Below, one piece after another: positions 1-11,391 of a stretch of DNA of 64,000 bases (within the stretch, counting starts at the first letter, position 1; the number at the start of each line of letters is the position of its first letter). A model generated the notes under the pieces. It was not told where the DNA came from, made no database searches, and worked only from the letters and a program-made list of their open reading frames with translations. The position numbers were made by a program, and so were the translations under genes. This stretch comes from Paratinospora sagittata (taxonomy: Eukaryota; Streptophyta; Magnoliopsida; Ranunculales; Menispermaceae), in contig CM069590.1 of assembly GCA_035771175.1 (NCBI GenBank), positions 29,402,821-29,466,820 on the forward strand. Direction: 5' to 3'.

Positions 1-249
1 AAAAAGGCTTCGAATTGAATCAAAATTGCAATCTGTCTTGATGTTCAGCTAGTTCTTCATTTTATCCCTTGTGTGCTAAGATTTGCAGAGGCTATCCATT
101 GTTTAAAACTCTAAGCATCTGAAGTGGTCTCGGTAAGATAACACATGAAAAAGGAACACATCACCTGTTTTGCATCAAGAACACATCAAACAATATAGCT
201 TTCGAATTCTACAAAGATCAAGCTCGAAGAATGAAGACATATCTCATGT

Positions 250-261
250 CTAATGCATTAG
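250..261. repeat. 12 bp perfect palindrome CTAATGCATTAG
   Basis: CTAATGCATTAG equals its own reverse complement. It is present in class A and B units, and in D, E and N units. In class C units the same site reads TTAACGCATTAG, with two differences that abolish the symmetry. It sits immediately upstream of the dyad at 263-297. Confidence 0.9.
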
Positions 262-262
262 T

Positions 263-297
263 TTGATCTCTGGTGTGTAGGGTAACCCCTCGATCAA
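263..297. repeat. Nested dyad TTGATC...GGGTAACCC...GATCAA
   Basis: Outer arms TTGATC (263-268) and GATCAA (292-297) are inverted repeats. Between them GGGTAACCC (280-288) is itself a dyad with GGGT/ACCC arms around one A. The inner element is off-centre, 11 bases from the left arm and 3 from the right. It is kept in most units. Class N has ACCGC, which weakens the inner arm, and units 9 and 12 have ACCCATC. Confidence 0.75.
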
Positions 298-631
298 TCT
301 CTGCACTAAAACTCTGAAAATTGCAAAGTCTTCAAAATCACTTTCGATATAGTATTTCGTTTTGAAAAAAATGTTTTCCGAAAGGTTTTAATCATAATTT
401 TAATGAGTTTTGAATTATTTAAAAGTGTTTAATCTTATATCAAAGTGTTTTGTTTCAATGAAATGGTTCTTTAGTGTCAAAATATTAATTTTTCAAAAAT
501 AAGGCTATCCACCATTTTGCACGTCTTAGACTAAAATCTGATATTTCTAACGAGAAAAATGTGGGCGCTTCTGCTTGCTCGATTTTTCTATTCCTTCACA
601 GTTTTGCCAGGTTATCTTAATCGAAATATTC

Positions 632-647
632 TCTAGTAACACCTAGA
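632..647. repeat. Short hairpin TCTAG-TAACAC-CTAGA
   Basis: A 5 bp stem, TCTAG at 632-636 and CTAGA at 643-647, encloses a 6 base loop. It is present in most full units. Some change it: right-array class A units with CTATAG lose the left arm, and some D units have CTCGAG. Confidence 0.6.
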
Positions 648-688
648 TGATTCCCATTGTCTCGCACGCCCAAAAAACTTTAGATTTA

Positions 689-714
689 ACAATGTTTTGA
701 ATTCAAATCATTTT
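689..714. repeat. 26 bp imperfect palindrome centred on GAATTC
   Basis: Left arm ACAATGTTTTGAA (689-701) and right arm TTCAAATCATTTT (702-714) pair at 11 of 13 positions, with a perfect 12 bp core (TTTGAATTCAAA). It is the longest dyad I found in the unit. It is absent from the four short units. A few units change the core, for example TTTCAATTCAAA at 22394 and TTTGAATTTAAA in units 20, 23 and 27's left neighbour. Confidence 0.85.
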
Positions 715-857
715 GTAGTACTCTTGCTCTTTAACCTTCAACTTCAAATTTTATAAAACACTCATTCTCTGATTTTCAAAAATACAACACGCACGATATT
801 TGCAAGTTATATTGAGCTTTTCGAAGAGTTTTTCAAGAGAAGAAAGTAATGATTCTT

Positions 858-875
858 GCCTTTGCAAAAAAAGGC
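858..875. repeat. Hairpin GCCTTT-GCAAAA-AAAGGC across the unit junction
   Basis: A perfect 6 bp stem, GCCTTT (858-863) and AAAGGC (870-875), encloses a 6 base loop. It occurs at most unit junctions. Two right-array variants break it: class A units with GGATTTGCAACAAAAGG, and class C units starting AAAGTC (49613, 55677, 57410, 59141, 60007, 62608). Confidence 0.8.
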
Positions 876-1395
876 TTCGAATTGAATCAAAATTGCAATC
901 TGACTTGATGTTCAGCTAGTTCTTCATTTTAACCCTTGTGTGCTAAGATTTGCAGAGGCTATCCATTGTTTAAAACTCTAAGTATATGAAGTGGTCTCGG
1001 TAAGATAACACATCAAAAAGGAACACATCACCTGTTTTGCGTCAAGAACACATCAAACAATAGCTTTCGAATTCTACAAAGATCAAGCTCGAAGAACGAA
1101 GACATATGTCATGTCTAATGCATTAGTTTGATCTCTGGTGTGTAGGGCAACCCCTCGATCAATCTCAGCACTAAAACTCTGAAAATTTCAAAGTCTTCAA
1201 AATCACTTTCGATATAGTATTTTATTTTGAAAAAAATGTTTTCTGAAAGGTTTTAATCGTAATTTTAATGAGTTTTGAATTATTTAAAAGTGTTTAATCT
1301 TATATCAAAGTGTTTTGAGTCAATGAAATGGTTCTTTAGTGTCAAAATATTAATTTTTCAAAAATAAGGCAATGATTCTTGCCTTTGCAAAAAAA
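873..1395 (+). repeat. Short satellite unit 2 (523 bp, class B, 342 bp deletion)
   Basis: The first 498 bases are a normal class B unit (GCGTCAAG, ATGTCATGTCTAATGC, TTTTATTTTG). At 1370/1371 the sequence jumps from AAAAATAAGGC straight to AATGATTCTTGCC at the unit end, removing 342 bp relative to unit 1 (506-847). The lost part includes the palindrome centred on the second GAATTC and the hairpin TCTAG...CTAGA. The junction is the same in units 5, 44 and 46, so all four descend from one deletion. Confidence 0.95.
1007..1055 (+). repeat. Three direct copies of AACACATCA within the unit
   Basis: In unit 2 the copies lie at 1007-1015, 1022-1030 and 1047-1055, with start spacings of 15 and 25 bp. 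In class A units the first copy reads AACACATGA. The first spacing equals the length lost in unit 9, so this subrepeat is demonstrably prone to slippage. It may be a relic of how the longer unit was built. Confidence 0.85.
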
Positions 1396-3128
1396 GGCTT
1401 CGAATTGAATCAAAATTGCAATCTGCCCTGATGTTCAGCTAGGTTCTTCATTTTATCCCTTGTGTGCTAAGATTTGCAGAGGCTATCCCTTGTTTAAAAC
1501 TCTAAGTATATGAAGTGGTCTCGGTAAGATAACACATCAAAAAGGAACACATCACCTGTTTTGCGTCAAGAACACATCAAACAATAGCTTTCGAATTCTA
1601 CAAAGATCAAGCTCGAAGAACGAAGACATATGTCATGTCTAATGCATTAGTTTGATCTCTGGTGTGTAGGGTAACCCCTCGATCAATCTCAGCACTAAAA
1701 CTCTGAAAATTTCAAAGTCTTCAAAATCACTTTCGATATAGTATTTTATTTTGAAAAAAATGTTTTCTGAAAGGTTTTAATCATAATTTTAATGAGTTTT
1801 GAATTATTTAAAAGTGTTTAATCTTATATCAAAGTGTTTTGATTCAATGAAATGGTTCTTTAGTGTCAAAATATTAATTTTTCAAAAATAAGGCTATCCA
1901 GCAATTTGCACGTCTTAGACTAAAATCTGATATTTCTAACGAGAAAAATGTGGGCACTTCTGCTTGATCGATTTTTCTATTCCTTCACAGTTTTGCCAGG
2001 TTATCTTAATTGAAATATTCTCTAGTAACACCTAGATGATTCCCATTGTCTCGCACGCCCAAAAAACTTTAGATTGAACAATGTTTTGAATTCAAATCAT
2101 TTTGTAGTACTCTTGCTCTTTAACCTTCAACTTCAAGTTTTATAAAACACTCATTCTCTGATTTTCAAAAATACAACACGCACGATATTTGCAAGTTAGA
2201 TTGAGCTTTTCGAAGTGTTTTTCAAGAGAAGAAAGTAATGATTCTTGCCTTTGCAAAAAAAGGCTTCGAATTGAATCAAAATTGCAATCTGCCCTGATGT
2301 TCAGCTAGGTTCTTCATTTTATCCCTTGTGTGCTAAGATTTGCAGAGGCTATCCCTTGTTTAAAACTCTAAGTATATGAAGTGGTCTCGGTAAGATAACA
2401 CATCAAAAAGGAACACATCACCTGTTTTGCATCAAGAACACATCAAACAACAACTTTCGAATTCTACAAAGATCAAGCTCGAAGAACGAAGACATATCTC
2501 ATGTTTAACGCATTAGTTTGATCTCTGGTGTGTATGGTAACCCCTCGATCAATCTTAGCACTAAAACTCTGAAAATTGCAAAGTCTTCAAAATCACTTTC
2601 GATATAGTATTTCAATTTGACAAAAATGTTTTCCGAAAGGTTTTAATCATAATTTTAATGAGTTTTGAATTATTTAAAAGTGTTTATTCTTGTATCAAAG
2701 TGTTTTGAGTCAATGAAATGGTTCTTTAGTGTCAAAATATTAATGTTTCAAAAATAAGGCTATCCAGCAATTGGCACGTCTTAGACTAAAATCTTATATT
2801 TCTAACGAGAAAAAATGTGGGCACTTCTGCTTGCTCGATTTTTCTATTCCTTCACAGTTTTGCCAGGTTATCTTAATCGAAATATTTTCTAGTAACACCT
2901 AGATGATTCCCATTGTCTCGCACGCCCAAAAAACTTTAGATTGAACAATGTTTTGAATTCAAATCATTTTGTAGTACTCTTGCTCTTTAACCTTCAACTT
3001 CAAATTTTATAAAACACTCATTCTCTGATTTTCAAAAATACGACACGCACGATATTTGCAAGTTATATTGAGCTTTTCGAAGAGTTTTTCAAGAGAAGAA
3101 AGTAATGATTCTTGCCTTTGCAAAAAAA
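1396..3128 (+). repeat. Satellite units 3-4 (1396-2261, 2262-3128)
   Basis: Unit 3 (866 bp) is a mosaic. Its opening (GCCCTGATGTTCAGCTAGG, ATCCCTTG) is class C, while the middle (GCGTCAAG, ATGTCATGTCTAATGC, TTTTATTTTG) is class B. Unit 4 (867 bp) is class C throughout (GCATCAAG, CAACAAC, CATGTTTAACGC, TTTCAATTTGAC, TGTTTATTCTTG). Unit 4 has one extra A near 2815 (GAGAAAAAATG). Confidence 0.92.
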
Positions 3129-3652
3129 GGCTTCGAATTGAATCAAAATTGCAATCTGTCTTGATGTTCAGCTAGTTTCTTCATTTTATCCCTTGTGTGC
3201 TAAGATTTGCAGAGGATATCCCTTGTTTAAAACTCTAAGTATATGAAGTGGTCTCGGTAAGATAACACATCAAAAAGGAACACATCACCTGTTTTGCGTC
3301 AAGAACACATCAAACAATAGCTTTTGAATTCTACAAAGATCAAGCTCGAAAAACGAAGACATATGTCATGTCTAATGCATTAGTTTGATCTCTGGTGTGT
3401 AGGGTAACCCCTCGATCAATCTCAGCACTAAAACTCTGAAAATTTCAAAGTCTTCAAAATCACTTTCGATATAGTATTTTATTTTGTAAAAAATGTTTTC
3501 TGAAAGGTTTTAATCGTAATTATAATGAGTTTTGAATTATTTAAAAGTGTTTAATCTTATATCAAAGTGTTTTGAGTCAATGAAATGGTTCTTTAGTGTC
3601 AAAATATTAATTTTTCAAAAATAAGGCAATGATTCTTGCCTTTGCAAAAAAA
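3129..3652 (+). repeat. Short satellite unit 5 (524 bp, class B, 342 bp deletion)
   Basis: This has the same AAGGC/AATGATTC junction as unit 2, here at 3627/3628, on a class B front (GCGTCAAG, ATGTCATG). Private changes include GAGGATATCCC, CTTTTGAATTC and CGAAAAACG. As with unit 2, it is followed by a full-length unit with a class C opening. Confidence 0.95.
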
Positions 3653-5383
3653 GGCTTCGAATTGAATCAAAATTGCAATCTGCCCTGATGTTCAGCTAGG
3701 TTCTTCATTTTATCCCTTGTGTGCTAAGATTTGCAGAAGCTATCCCTTGTTTAAAACTCTAAGTATATGAAGTGGTCTCGGTAAGATAACACATCAAAAA
3801 GGAACACATCACCTGTTTTGCATCAAGAACACATCAAACAACAACTTTCGAATTCTACAAAGATCAAGCTCGAAGAACGAAGACATATCTCATGTTTAAC
3901 GCATTAGTTTGATCTCTGGTGTGTAGGGTAACCCCTCGATCAATCTTAGCACTAAAACTTTGAAAATTGCAAAGTCTTCAAAATCACTTTCGATATAGTA
4001 TTTCAATTTGACAAAAATGTTTTCCGAAAGGTTTTTAATCATAATTTTAATGAGTTTTGAATTATTTAAAAGTGTTTATTCTTGTATCAAAGTGTTTTGA
4101 GTCAATGAAATGGTTCTTTAGTGTCAAAATATTAATGTTTCAAAAATAAGGCTATCCAGCAATTGGCACGTCTTAGACTAAAATCTTATATTTCTAACGA
4201 GAAAAATGTGGGCACTTCTGCTTGCTCGATTTTTCTATTCCTTCACAGTTTTGCCAGGTTATCTTAATCGAAATATTCTCTAGTAACACCTAGATGATTC
4301 CCATTGTCTCGCACGCCCAAAAAACTTTAGATTGAACAATGTTTTGAATTCAAATCATTTTGTAGTACTCTTGCTCTTTAACCTTCAACTTCAAATTTTA
4401 TAAAACACTCATTCTCTGATTTTCAAAAATACAACACGCACGATATTTGCAAGTTAGATTGAGCTTTTCGAAGTGTTTTTCAAGAGAAGAAAGTAATGAT
4501 TCTTGCCTTTGCAAAAAAAGGCTTCGAATTGAATCAAAATTGCAATCTGTCTTGATGTTCAGCTGGTTCTTCATTTTAACCCTTGTGTGCTAAGATTTGC
4601 AGAGGCTATCCATTGTTTAAAACTCTAAGTATATGAAGTGGTCTCGGTAAGATAACACATCAAAAAAGAACACATCACCTGTTTTGCGTCAAGAACACAT
4701 CAAACAATAGCTTTCGAATTCTACAAAGATCAAGCTCGAAGAACGAAGACATATGTCATGTCTAATGCATTAGTTTGATCTCTGGTGTGTAGGGTAACCC
4801 CTCGATCAATCTCAGCACAAAAACTCTGAAAATTTCAAAGTCTTCAAAATCACTTTCGATATAGTATTTTATTTTGAAAAAAATGTTTTCTGAAAGGTTT
4901 TAATCATAATTTTAATGAGTTTTGAATTATTTAAAAGTGTTTAATCTTATATCAAAGTGTTTTGAGTCAATGAAATGGTTGTTTAGTGTCAAAATATTAA
5001 TTTTTCAAAAATAAGGCTATCCAGCAATTTGCACGTCTTAGACTAAAATCTGATATTTCTAACGAGAAAAATGTGGGCACTTTGCTTGCTCGATTTTTCT
5101 ATTCCTTCACAGTTTTGCTAGGTTATCTTAATTGAAATATTCTCTAGTAACACCTAGATGATTCCCATTGTCTCGCACGCCCAAAAAACTTTAGATTGAA
5201 CAATGTTTTGAATTCAAATCATTTTGTAGTACTCTTGCTCTTTAACCTTCAACTTCAAGTTTTATAAAACACTCATTCTCTGATTTTCAAAAATACAAAA
5301 CGCACGATATTTGCAAGTTAGATTGAGCTTTTCGAAGTGTTTTTCAAGAGAAGAAAGTAATGATTCTTGCCTTTGCAAAAAAA
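3653..5383 (+). repeat. Satellite units 6-7 (3653-4519 class C, 4520-5383 class B)
   Basis: Unit 6 (867 bp) is class C with private GCAGAAGC, ACTTTGAAAATTGC and an extra T in GGTTTTTAATC. The same three markers recur in units 8 and 11. Unit 7 (864 bp) is class B with CAGCTGGTTC and CAAAACGCACG. Unit 7 closely resembles unit 48 (39123-39987), and units 7-8 together match units 48-49 at an offset of about 34.6 kb. Confidence 0.9.
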
Positions 5384-7967
5384 GGCTTCGAATTGAATCA
5401 AAATTGCAATCTGCCCTGATGTTCAGCTAGGTTCTTCATTTTATCCCTTGTGTGCTAAGATTTGCAGAAGCTATCCCTTGTTTAAAACTCTAAGTATATG
5501 AAGTGGTCTCGGTAAGATAACACATCAAAAAGGAACACATCACCTGTTTTGCATCAAGAACACATCAAACAACAACTTTCGAATTCTACAAAGATCAAGC
5601 TCGAAGAACGAAGACATATCTCATGTTTAACGCATTAGTTTGATCTCTGGTGTGTAGGGTAACCCCTCGATCAATCTTAGCACTAAAACTTTGAAAATTG
5701 CAAAGTCTTCAAAATCACTTTCGATATAGTATTTCAATTTGACAAAAATGTTTTCCGAAAGGTTTTTAATCATAATTTTAATGAGTTTTGAATTATTTAA
5801 AAGTGTTTATTCTTGTATCAAAGTGTTTTGAGTCAATGAAATGGTTCTTTAGTGTCAAAATATTAATGTTTCAAAAATAAGGCTATCCAGCAATTGGCAC
5901 GTCTTAGACTAAAATCTTATATTTCTAACGAGAAAAATGTGGGCACTTCTGCTTGCTCGATTTTTCTATTCCTTCACAGTTTTGCCAGGTTATCTTAATC
6001 GAAATATTCTCTAGTAACACCTAGATGATTCCCATTGTCTCGCACGCCCAAAAAACTTTAGATTGAACAATGTTTTGAATTCAAATCATTTTGTAGTACT
6101 CTTGCTCTTTAACCTTCAACTTCAAATTTTATAAAACACTCATTCTCTGATTTTCAAAAATACAACACGCACGATATTTGCAAGTTAGATTGAGCTTTTC
6201 GAAGTGTTTTTCAAGAGAAGAAAGTAATGATTCTTCCCTTTGCAAAAAAAGGCTTCGAATTGAATCAAAATTGCAATCTGCTCTGATGTTCAACTAGGTT
6301 CTTCATTTTATCCCTTGTGTGCTAAGATTTGCAGAGGCTATCCCTTGTTTAAAACTCTAAGTATATGAAGTGGTCTCGGTAAGATAACACATCACCTGTT
6401 TTGCATCAAGAACACATCAAACAACAACTTTCGAATTCTACAAAGATCAAGCTCGAAGAACGAAGACATATCTCATGCTTAACGGATTAGTTTGATCTCT
6501 GGTGTGTAGGGTAACCCATCGATCAATCTTAGCACTAAAACTCTGAAAATTGCAAAGTCTTCAAAATCACTTTCGATATAGTATTTCAATTTGACAAAAA
6601 TGTTTTCCGAAAGGTTTTAATCATAATTTTAATGAGTTTTGAATTATTTAAAAGTGTTTATTCTTGTATCAAAGTGTTTTGAGTCAATGAAATGGTTCTT
6701 TAGTGTCAAAATATTAAGGTTTCAAAAATAAGGCTATCCAGCAATTGGCACGTCTTAGACTAAAATCTTATATTTCTAACGAGAAAAATGTGGGCACTTC
6801 TGCTTGCTCGATTTTTCTATTCCTTCACAGTTTTGCCAGGTTATCTTAATCGAAATATTCTCTAGTAACACCTAGATGATTCCCATTGTCTCGCACGCCC
6901 AAAAAACTTTAGATTGAACAATGTTTTGAATTCAAATCATTTTGTAGTACTCTTGCTCTTTAACCTTCAACTTCAAATTTTATAAAACACTCATTCTCTG
7001 ATTTTCAAAAATACAACACGCACGATATTTTTCAAGTTAGATTGAGCTTTTCGAAGAGTTTTTTAAGAGAAGAAAGTAATGATTCTTGCCTTTGCAAAAA
7101 AAGGCTTCGAATTGAATCAAAATTACAATCTGTCTTGATGTTCAGCTAGTTCTTCATTTTATCCCTTGTGTGCTAAGATTTGCAGAGGCTATCCCTTGTT
7201 TAAAACTCTAAGTATATGAAGTGGTCTCGGTAAGATAACACATCAAAAAGGAACACATCACCTGTTTTGCATCAAGAACACATCAAACAACAACTTTCGA
7301 GTTCTACAAAGATCAAGCTCGAAGAACGAAGACATATCTCATGTTTAACGCATTAGTTTGATCTCTGGTGTGTAGGGTAACCCCTCGATCAATCTTAGCA
7401 CTAAAACTCTAAAAATTGCAAAGTCTTCAAAATCACTTTCGATATAGTATTTCAATTTGATAAAAATGTTTTTCGAAAGGTTTTAATCATAATTTTAATG
7501 AGTTTTGAATTATTTAAAAGTGTTTATTCTTGTATCAAAGTGTTTTGAGTCAATGAAATGATTCTTTAGTGTCAAAATATTAATGTTTCAAAAATAAGGC
7601 TATCCAGCAATTGGCACGTCTTAGACTAAAATCTTATATTTCTAACGAGAAAAATGTGGGCACTTCTGCTTGCTCGATTTTTCTATTCCTTCACAGTTTT
7701 GCCAGGTTATCTTAATCGAAATATTCTCTAGTAACACCTAGATGATTCCCATTGTCTCGCACGCCCAAAAAACTTTAGATTGAACAATGTTTTGAATTCA
7801 AATCATTTTGTAGTACTCTTGCTCTTTAACCTTCAACTTCAAGTTTTATAAAACACTCATTCTCTGATTTTCAAAAATACAAAACGCACGATATTTGCAA
7901 GTTAGATTGAGCTTTTCGAAGTGTTTTTCAAGAGAAGAAAGTAATGATTCTTGCCTTTGCAAAAAAA
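5384..7967 (+). repeat. C-class trimer, copy 1 (units 8-10)
   Basis: Units 8 (5384-6250), 9 (6251-7102) and 10 (7103-7967) match units 11-13 in order. Shared private markers are GCAGAAGC in 8 and 11, GTTCAACTAGG with ACCCATCGATC and TTAAGGTTTC in 9 and 12, and AATTACAATCTG with TTTCGAGTTC in 10 and 13. Starts are 2584 bp apart (2599 for the third unit, because unit 9 has lost 15 bp). The 3' part of unit 10 (CTTCAAGTTTTATAAAAC, CAAAACGCACG) matches the 3' part of unit 7, placing the exchange inside unit 10 rather than at a unit start. Confidence 0.93.
6251..7102 (+). repeat. Satellite unit 9 with 15 bp slippage deletion (852 bp)
   Basis: At about 6386-6395 the unit reads AACACATCACCTG, whereas its sister unit 12 has AACACATCA twice, separated by AAAAGG. 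Exactly one 15 bp repeat period is missing, the spacing between the first two AACACATCA copies. This is the product expected from slippage or recombination between 9 bp direct repeats. It is absent from unit 12, so it most likely arose after the trimer duplicated. Confidence 0.93.
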
Positions 7968-10566
7968 GGCTTCGAATTGAATCAAAATTGCAATCTGCCC
8001 TGATGTTCAGCTAGGTTCTTCATTTTATCCCTTGTGTGCTAAGATTTGCAGAAGCTATCCCTTGTTTAAAACTCTAAGTATATGAAGTGGTCTCGGTAAG
8101 ATAACACATCAAAAAGGAACACATCACCTGTTTTGCATCAAGAACACATCAAACAACAACTTTCGAATTCTACAAAGATCAAGCTCGAAGAACGAAGACA
8201 TATCTCATGTTTAACGCATTAGTTTGATCTCTGGTGTGTAGGGTAACCCCTCGATCAATCTTAGCACTAAAACTTTGAAAATTGCAAAGTCTTCAAAATC
8301 ACTTTCGATATAGTATTTCAATTTGACAAAAATGTTTTCCGAAAGGTTTTTAATCATAATTTTAATGAGTTTTGAATTATTTAAAAGTGTTTATTCTTGT
8401 ATCAAAGTGTTTTGAGTCAATGAAATGGTTCTTTAGTGTCAAAATATTAATGTTTCAAAAATAAGGCTATCCAGCAATTGGCACGTCTTAGACTAAAATC
8501 TTATATTTCTAACGAGAAAAATGTGGGCACTTCTGCTTGCTCGATTTTTCTATTCCTTCACAGTTTTGCCAGGTTATCTTAATCGAAATATTCTCTAGTA
8601 ACACCTAGATGATTCCCATTGTCTCGCACGCCCAAAAAACTTTAGATTGAACAATGTTTTGAATTCAAATCATTTTGTAGTACTCTTGCTCTTTAACCTT
8701 CAACTTCAAATTTTATAAAACACTCATTCTCTGATTTTCAAAAATACAACACGCACGATATTTGCAAGTTAGATTGAGCTTTTCGAAGTGTTTTTCAAGA
8801 GAAGAAAGTAATGATTCTTGCCTTTGCAAAAAAAGGCTTCGAATTGAATCAAAATTGCAATCTGCTCTGATGTTCAACTAGGTTCTTCATTTTATCCCTT
8901 GTGTGCTAAGATTTGCAGAGGCTATCCCTTGTTTAAAACTCTAAGTATATGAAGTGGTCTCGGTAAGATAACACATCAAAAAGGAACACATCACCTGTTT
9001 TGCATCAAGAACACATCAAACAACAACTTTCGAATTCTACAAAGATCAAGCTCGAAGAACGAAGACATATCTCATGCTTAACGCATTAGTTTGATCTCTG
9101 GTGTGTAGGGTAACCCATCGATCAATCTTAGCACTAAAACTCTGAAAATTGCAAAGTCTTCAAAATCACTTTCGATATAGTATTTCAATTTGACAAAAAT
9201 GTTTTCCGAAAGGTTTTAATCATAATTTTAATGAGTTTTGAATTATTTAAAAGTGTTTATTCTTGTATCAAAGTGTTTTGAGTCAATGAAATGGTTCTTT
9301 AGTGTCAAAATATTAAGGTTTCAAAAATAAGGCTATCCAGCAATTGGCACGTCTTAGACTAAAATCTTATATTTCTAACGAGAAAAATGTGGGCACTTCT
9401 GCTTGCTCGATTTTTCTATTCCTTCACAGTTTTGCCAGGTTATCTTAATCGAAATATTCTCTAGTAACACCTAGATGATTCCCATTGTCTCGCACGCCCA
9501 AAAAACTTTAGATTGAACAATGTTTTGAATTCAAATCATTTTGTAGTACTCTTGCTCTTTAACCTTCAACTTCAAATTTTATAAAACACTCATTCTCTGA
9601 TTTTCAAAAATACAACACGCACGATATTTTTCAAGTTAGATTGAGCTTTTCGAAGAGTTTTTTAAGAGAAGAAAGTAATGATTCTTGCCTTTGCAAAAAA
9701 AGGCTTCGAATTGAATCAAAATTACAATCTGTCTTGATGTTCAGCTAGTTCTTCATTTTATCCCTTGTGTGCTAAGATTTGCAGAGGCTATCCCTTGTTT
9801 AAAACTCTAAGTATATGAAGTGGTCTCGGTAAGATAACACATCAAAAAGGAACACATCACCTGTTTTGCATCAAGAACACATCAAACAACAACTTTCGAG
9901 TTCTACAAAGATCAAGCTCGAAGAACGAAGACATATCTCATGTTTAACGCATTAGTTTGATCTCTGGTGTGTAGGGTAACCCCTCGATCATTCTTAGCAC
10001 TAAAACTCTGAAAATTTCAAAGTCTTCAAAATCACTTTCGATATAGTATTTCAATTCGACAAAAATGTTTTCCGAAAGGTTTTAATCATAATTTTAATGA
10101 GTTTTGAATTATTTAAAAGTGTTTATTCTTGTATCAAAGTGTTTTGAGTCAATGAAATGGTTCTTTAGTGTCAAAATATTAATTTTTCAAAAATAAGGCT
10201 ATCCACCAATTTGCACGTCTTAGACTAAAATCTGATATTTCTAACGAGAAAAATGTGGGCACTTCTGCTTGCTCGATTTTTCTATTCCTTCACAGTTTTG
10301 CCAAGTTATCTTAATTGAAATATTCTCTAGTAACACCTAGATGATTCCCATTGTCTCGCACGCCCAAAAAACTTTAGATTGAACAATGTTTTGAATTCAA
10401 ATCATTTTGTAGTACTCTTGCTCTTTAACCTTCAACTTCAAATTTTATAAAACACTTATTCTCTGATTTTGAAAAATACAACACGCACGATATTTGCAAG
10501 TTAGATTGAGCTTTTCGAAGAGTTTTTCAAGAGAAGAAAGTAATGATTCTTGCCTTTACAAAAAAA
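7968..10566 (+). repeat. C-class trimer, copy 2 (units 11-13)
   Basis: Units 11 (7968-8834), 12 (8835-9701) and 13 (9702-10566) are the second copy of the trimer at 5384-7967. Agreement holds up to about 9990 in unit 13. Beyond that, unit 13 differs from unit 10 (GAAAATTTC, TTCGACAAAAATG, CCACCAATTTGC), so the copy ends or was overwritten there. Confidence 0.93.
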
Positions 10567-11391
10567 GGCTTCGAATTGAATCAAAATTGCAATCTGTCTT
10601 GATGTTCAGCTAGTTCTTCATTTTATCCCTTGTGTGGTAAGATTTGCAGAGGCTATCCATTGTTTAAAACTCTAAGTATATGAAGTGGTCTCGGGAAGAT
10701 AACACATCAAAAAGGAACACATCACGTGTTTTGTGTCAAGAACCCATCAAACAATAGCTTTCGAATTCTACAAAGATCAAGCTCGAAGAACGAAGACATA
10801 TCTCATGTCTAATGCATTAGTTTGATCTTTGGTGTGTAGGGTAACCGCTCGATCACTCTCAGCACTAAAACTCTGAAAATTGCAAAGTCTTCAAAATCAC
10901 TTTCGATATAGTATTTCACTTTGAAAAAAATGTTTTCTGAAAGGTTTTAATCATAATTTTAATGAGTTTTGAATTATTTAAAAGTGTTTAATCTTATATC
11001 AAAGTGTTTTGAGTCAATGAAATGGTTCTTTAGTGTGAAAATATTAATTTTTCAAAAATAAGGTTATCCAGCAATTTGCACGTCTTAGACTAAAATCTGA
11101 TATTTCTAACGAGAAAAATGTGGGCACTTCTGCTTGCTCGATTATTCTATTCCTTCACAGTTTCGCCAGGTTATCTTAATTGAAATATTCTCTAGTAACA
11201 CCTAGATGATTCCCATTGTCTCGCACGCCCAAAAAACTTTAGATTGAACAATGTTTTGAATTCAAATCATTTTGAAGTACTCATTCTCTGATTTTCAAAA
11301 ATACAACACGCACGATATTTGCAAGTTAGATTGAGCTTTTCGAAGAGTTTTTCAAGAGAAGAAAGTAATGATTCTTGCCTTTGCAAAAAAA
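10567..11391 (+). repeat. Satellite unit 14, class N, 40 bp deletion (825 bp)
   Basis: Class N markers are GTGTGGTAAG, ACCGCTCGATCACTC and GTGTGAAAA. Near 11282 the unit reads TTTGAAGTACTCATTCTCTG, so 40 bp are missing between two ACTC tetranucleotides that bracket the segment in full units. The adjacent TGTAG to TGAAG change travels with the deletion. It matches unit 33 (26878-27702), and unit 15 matches unit 34, giving a two-unit pair 16.3 kb apart. Confidence 0.95.

Larger units (their letters stand above)
6..872 (+). repeat. Reference satellite unit (unit 1, class A, 867 bp)
   Basis: This is the first complete unit and is used here as the coordinate reference. It begins with GGCTTCGAATTG after an A tract and ends at the A tract before the next GGCTTCG. 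Its class A markers are AAGCATCTGAAG, ACACATGAAAAAGG, CAATATAGC and TTTCGTTTTG. It carries the dyads annotated separately at 250-261, 263-297, 632-647, 689-714 and 858-875. Stop codons interrupt all frames, so it does not code for protein. The 'start' is arbitrary, because a tandem repeat has no intrinsic beginning. Confidence 0.95.

Noticed and set aside
280..290. Telomere-like TAACCCC
   Set aside because: One isolated copy per unit within GGGTAACCCC, never in tandem; it is better explained as part of the dyad.
121..297. Possible tRNA-derived promoter (A/B boxes) around TGGTCTCGG and ACCCCTCGATCAATC
   Set aside because: Neither stretch fits the box consensus well, the right T-loop form is absent, and no cloverleaf can be drawn.
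350..375. Possible CENP-B box at TTTCGTTTTGAAAAAA
   Set aside because: It resembles only the TTCG part of the box; the required CGGG portion is missing and most classes lack even the TTCG.
490..784. Older internal duplication suggested by TTTTCAAAAATA at 490-501 and 773-784
   Set aside because: The 12 bp match does not extend on either side, and in AT-rich DNA of this length it can occur by chance. I could not show that the 866 bp unit is built from smaller repeats.
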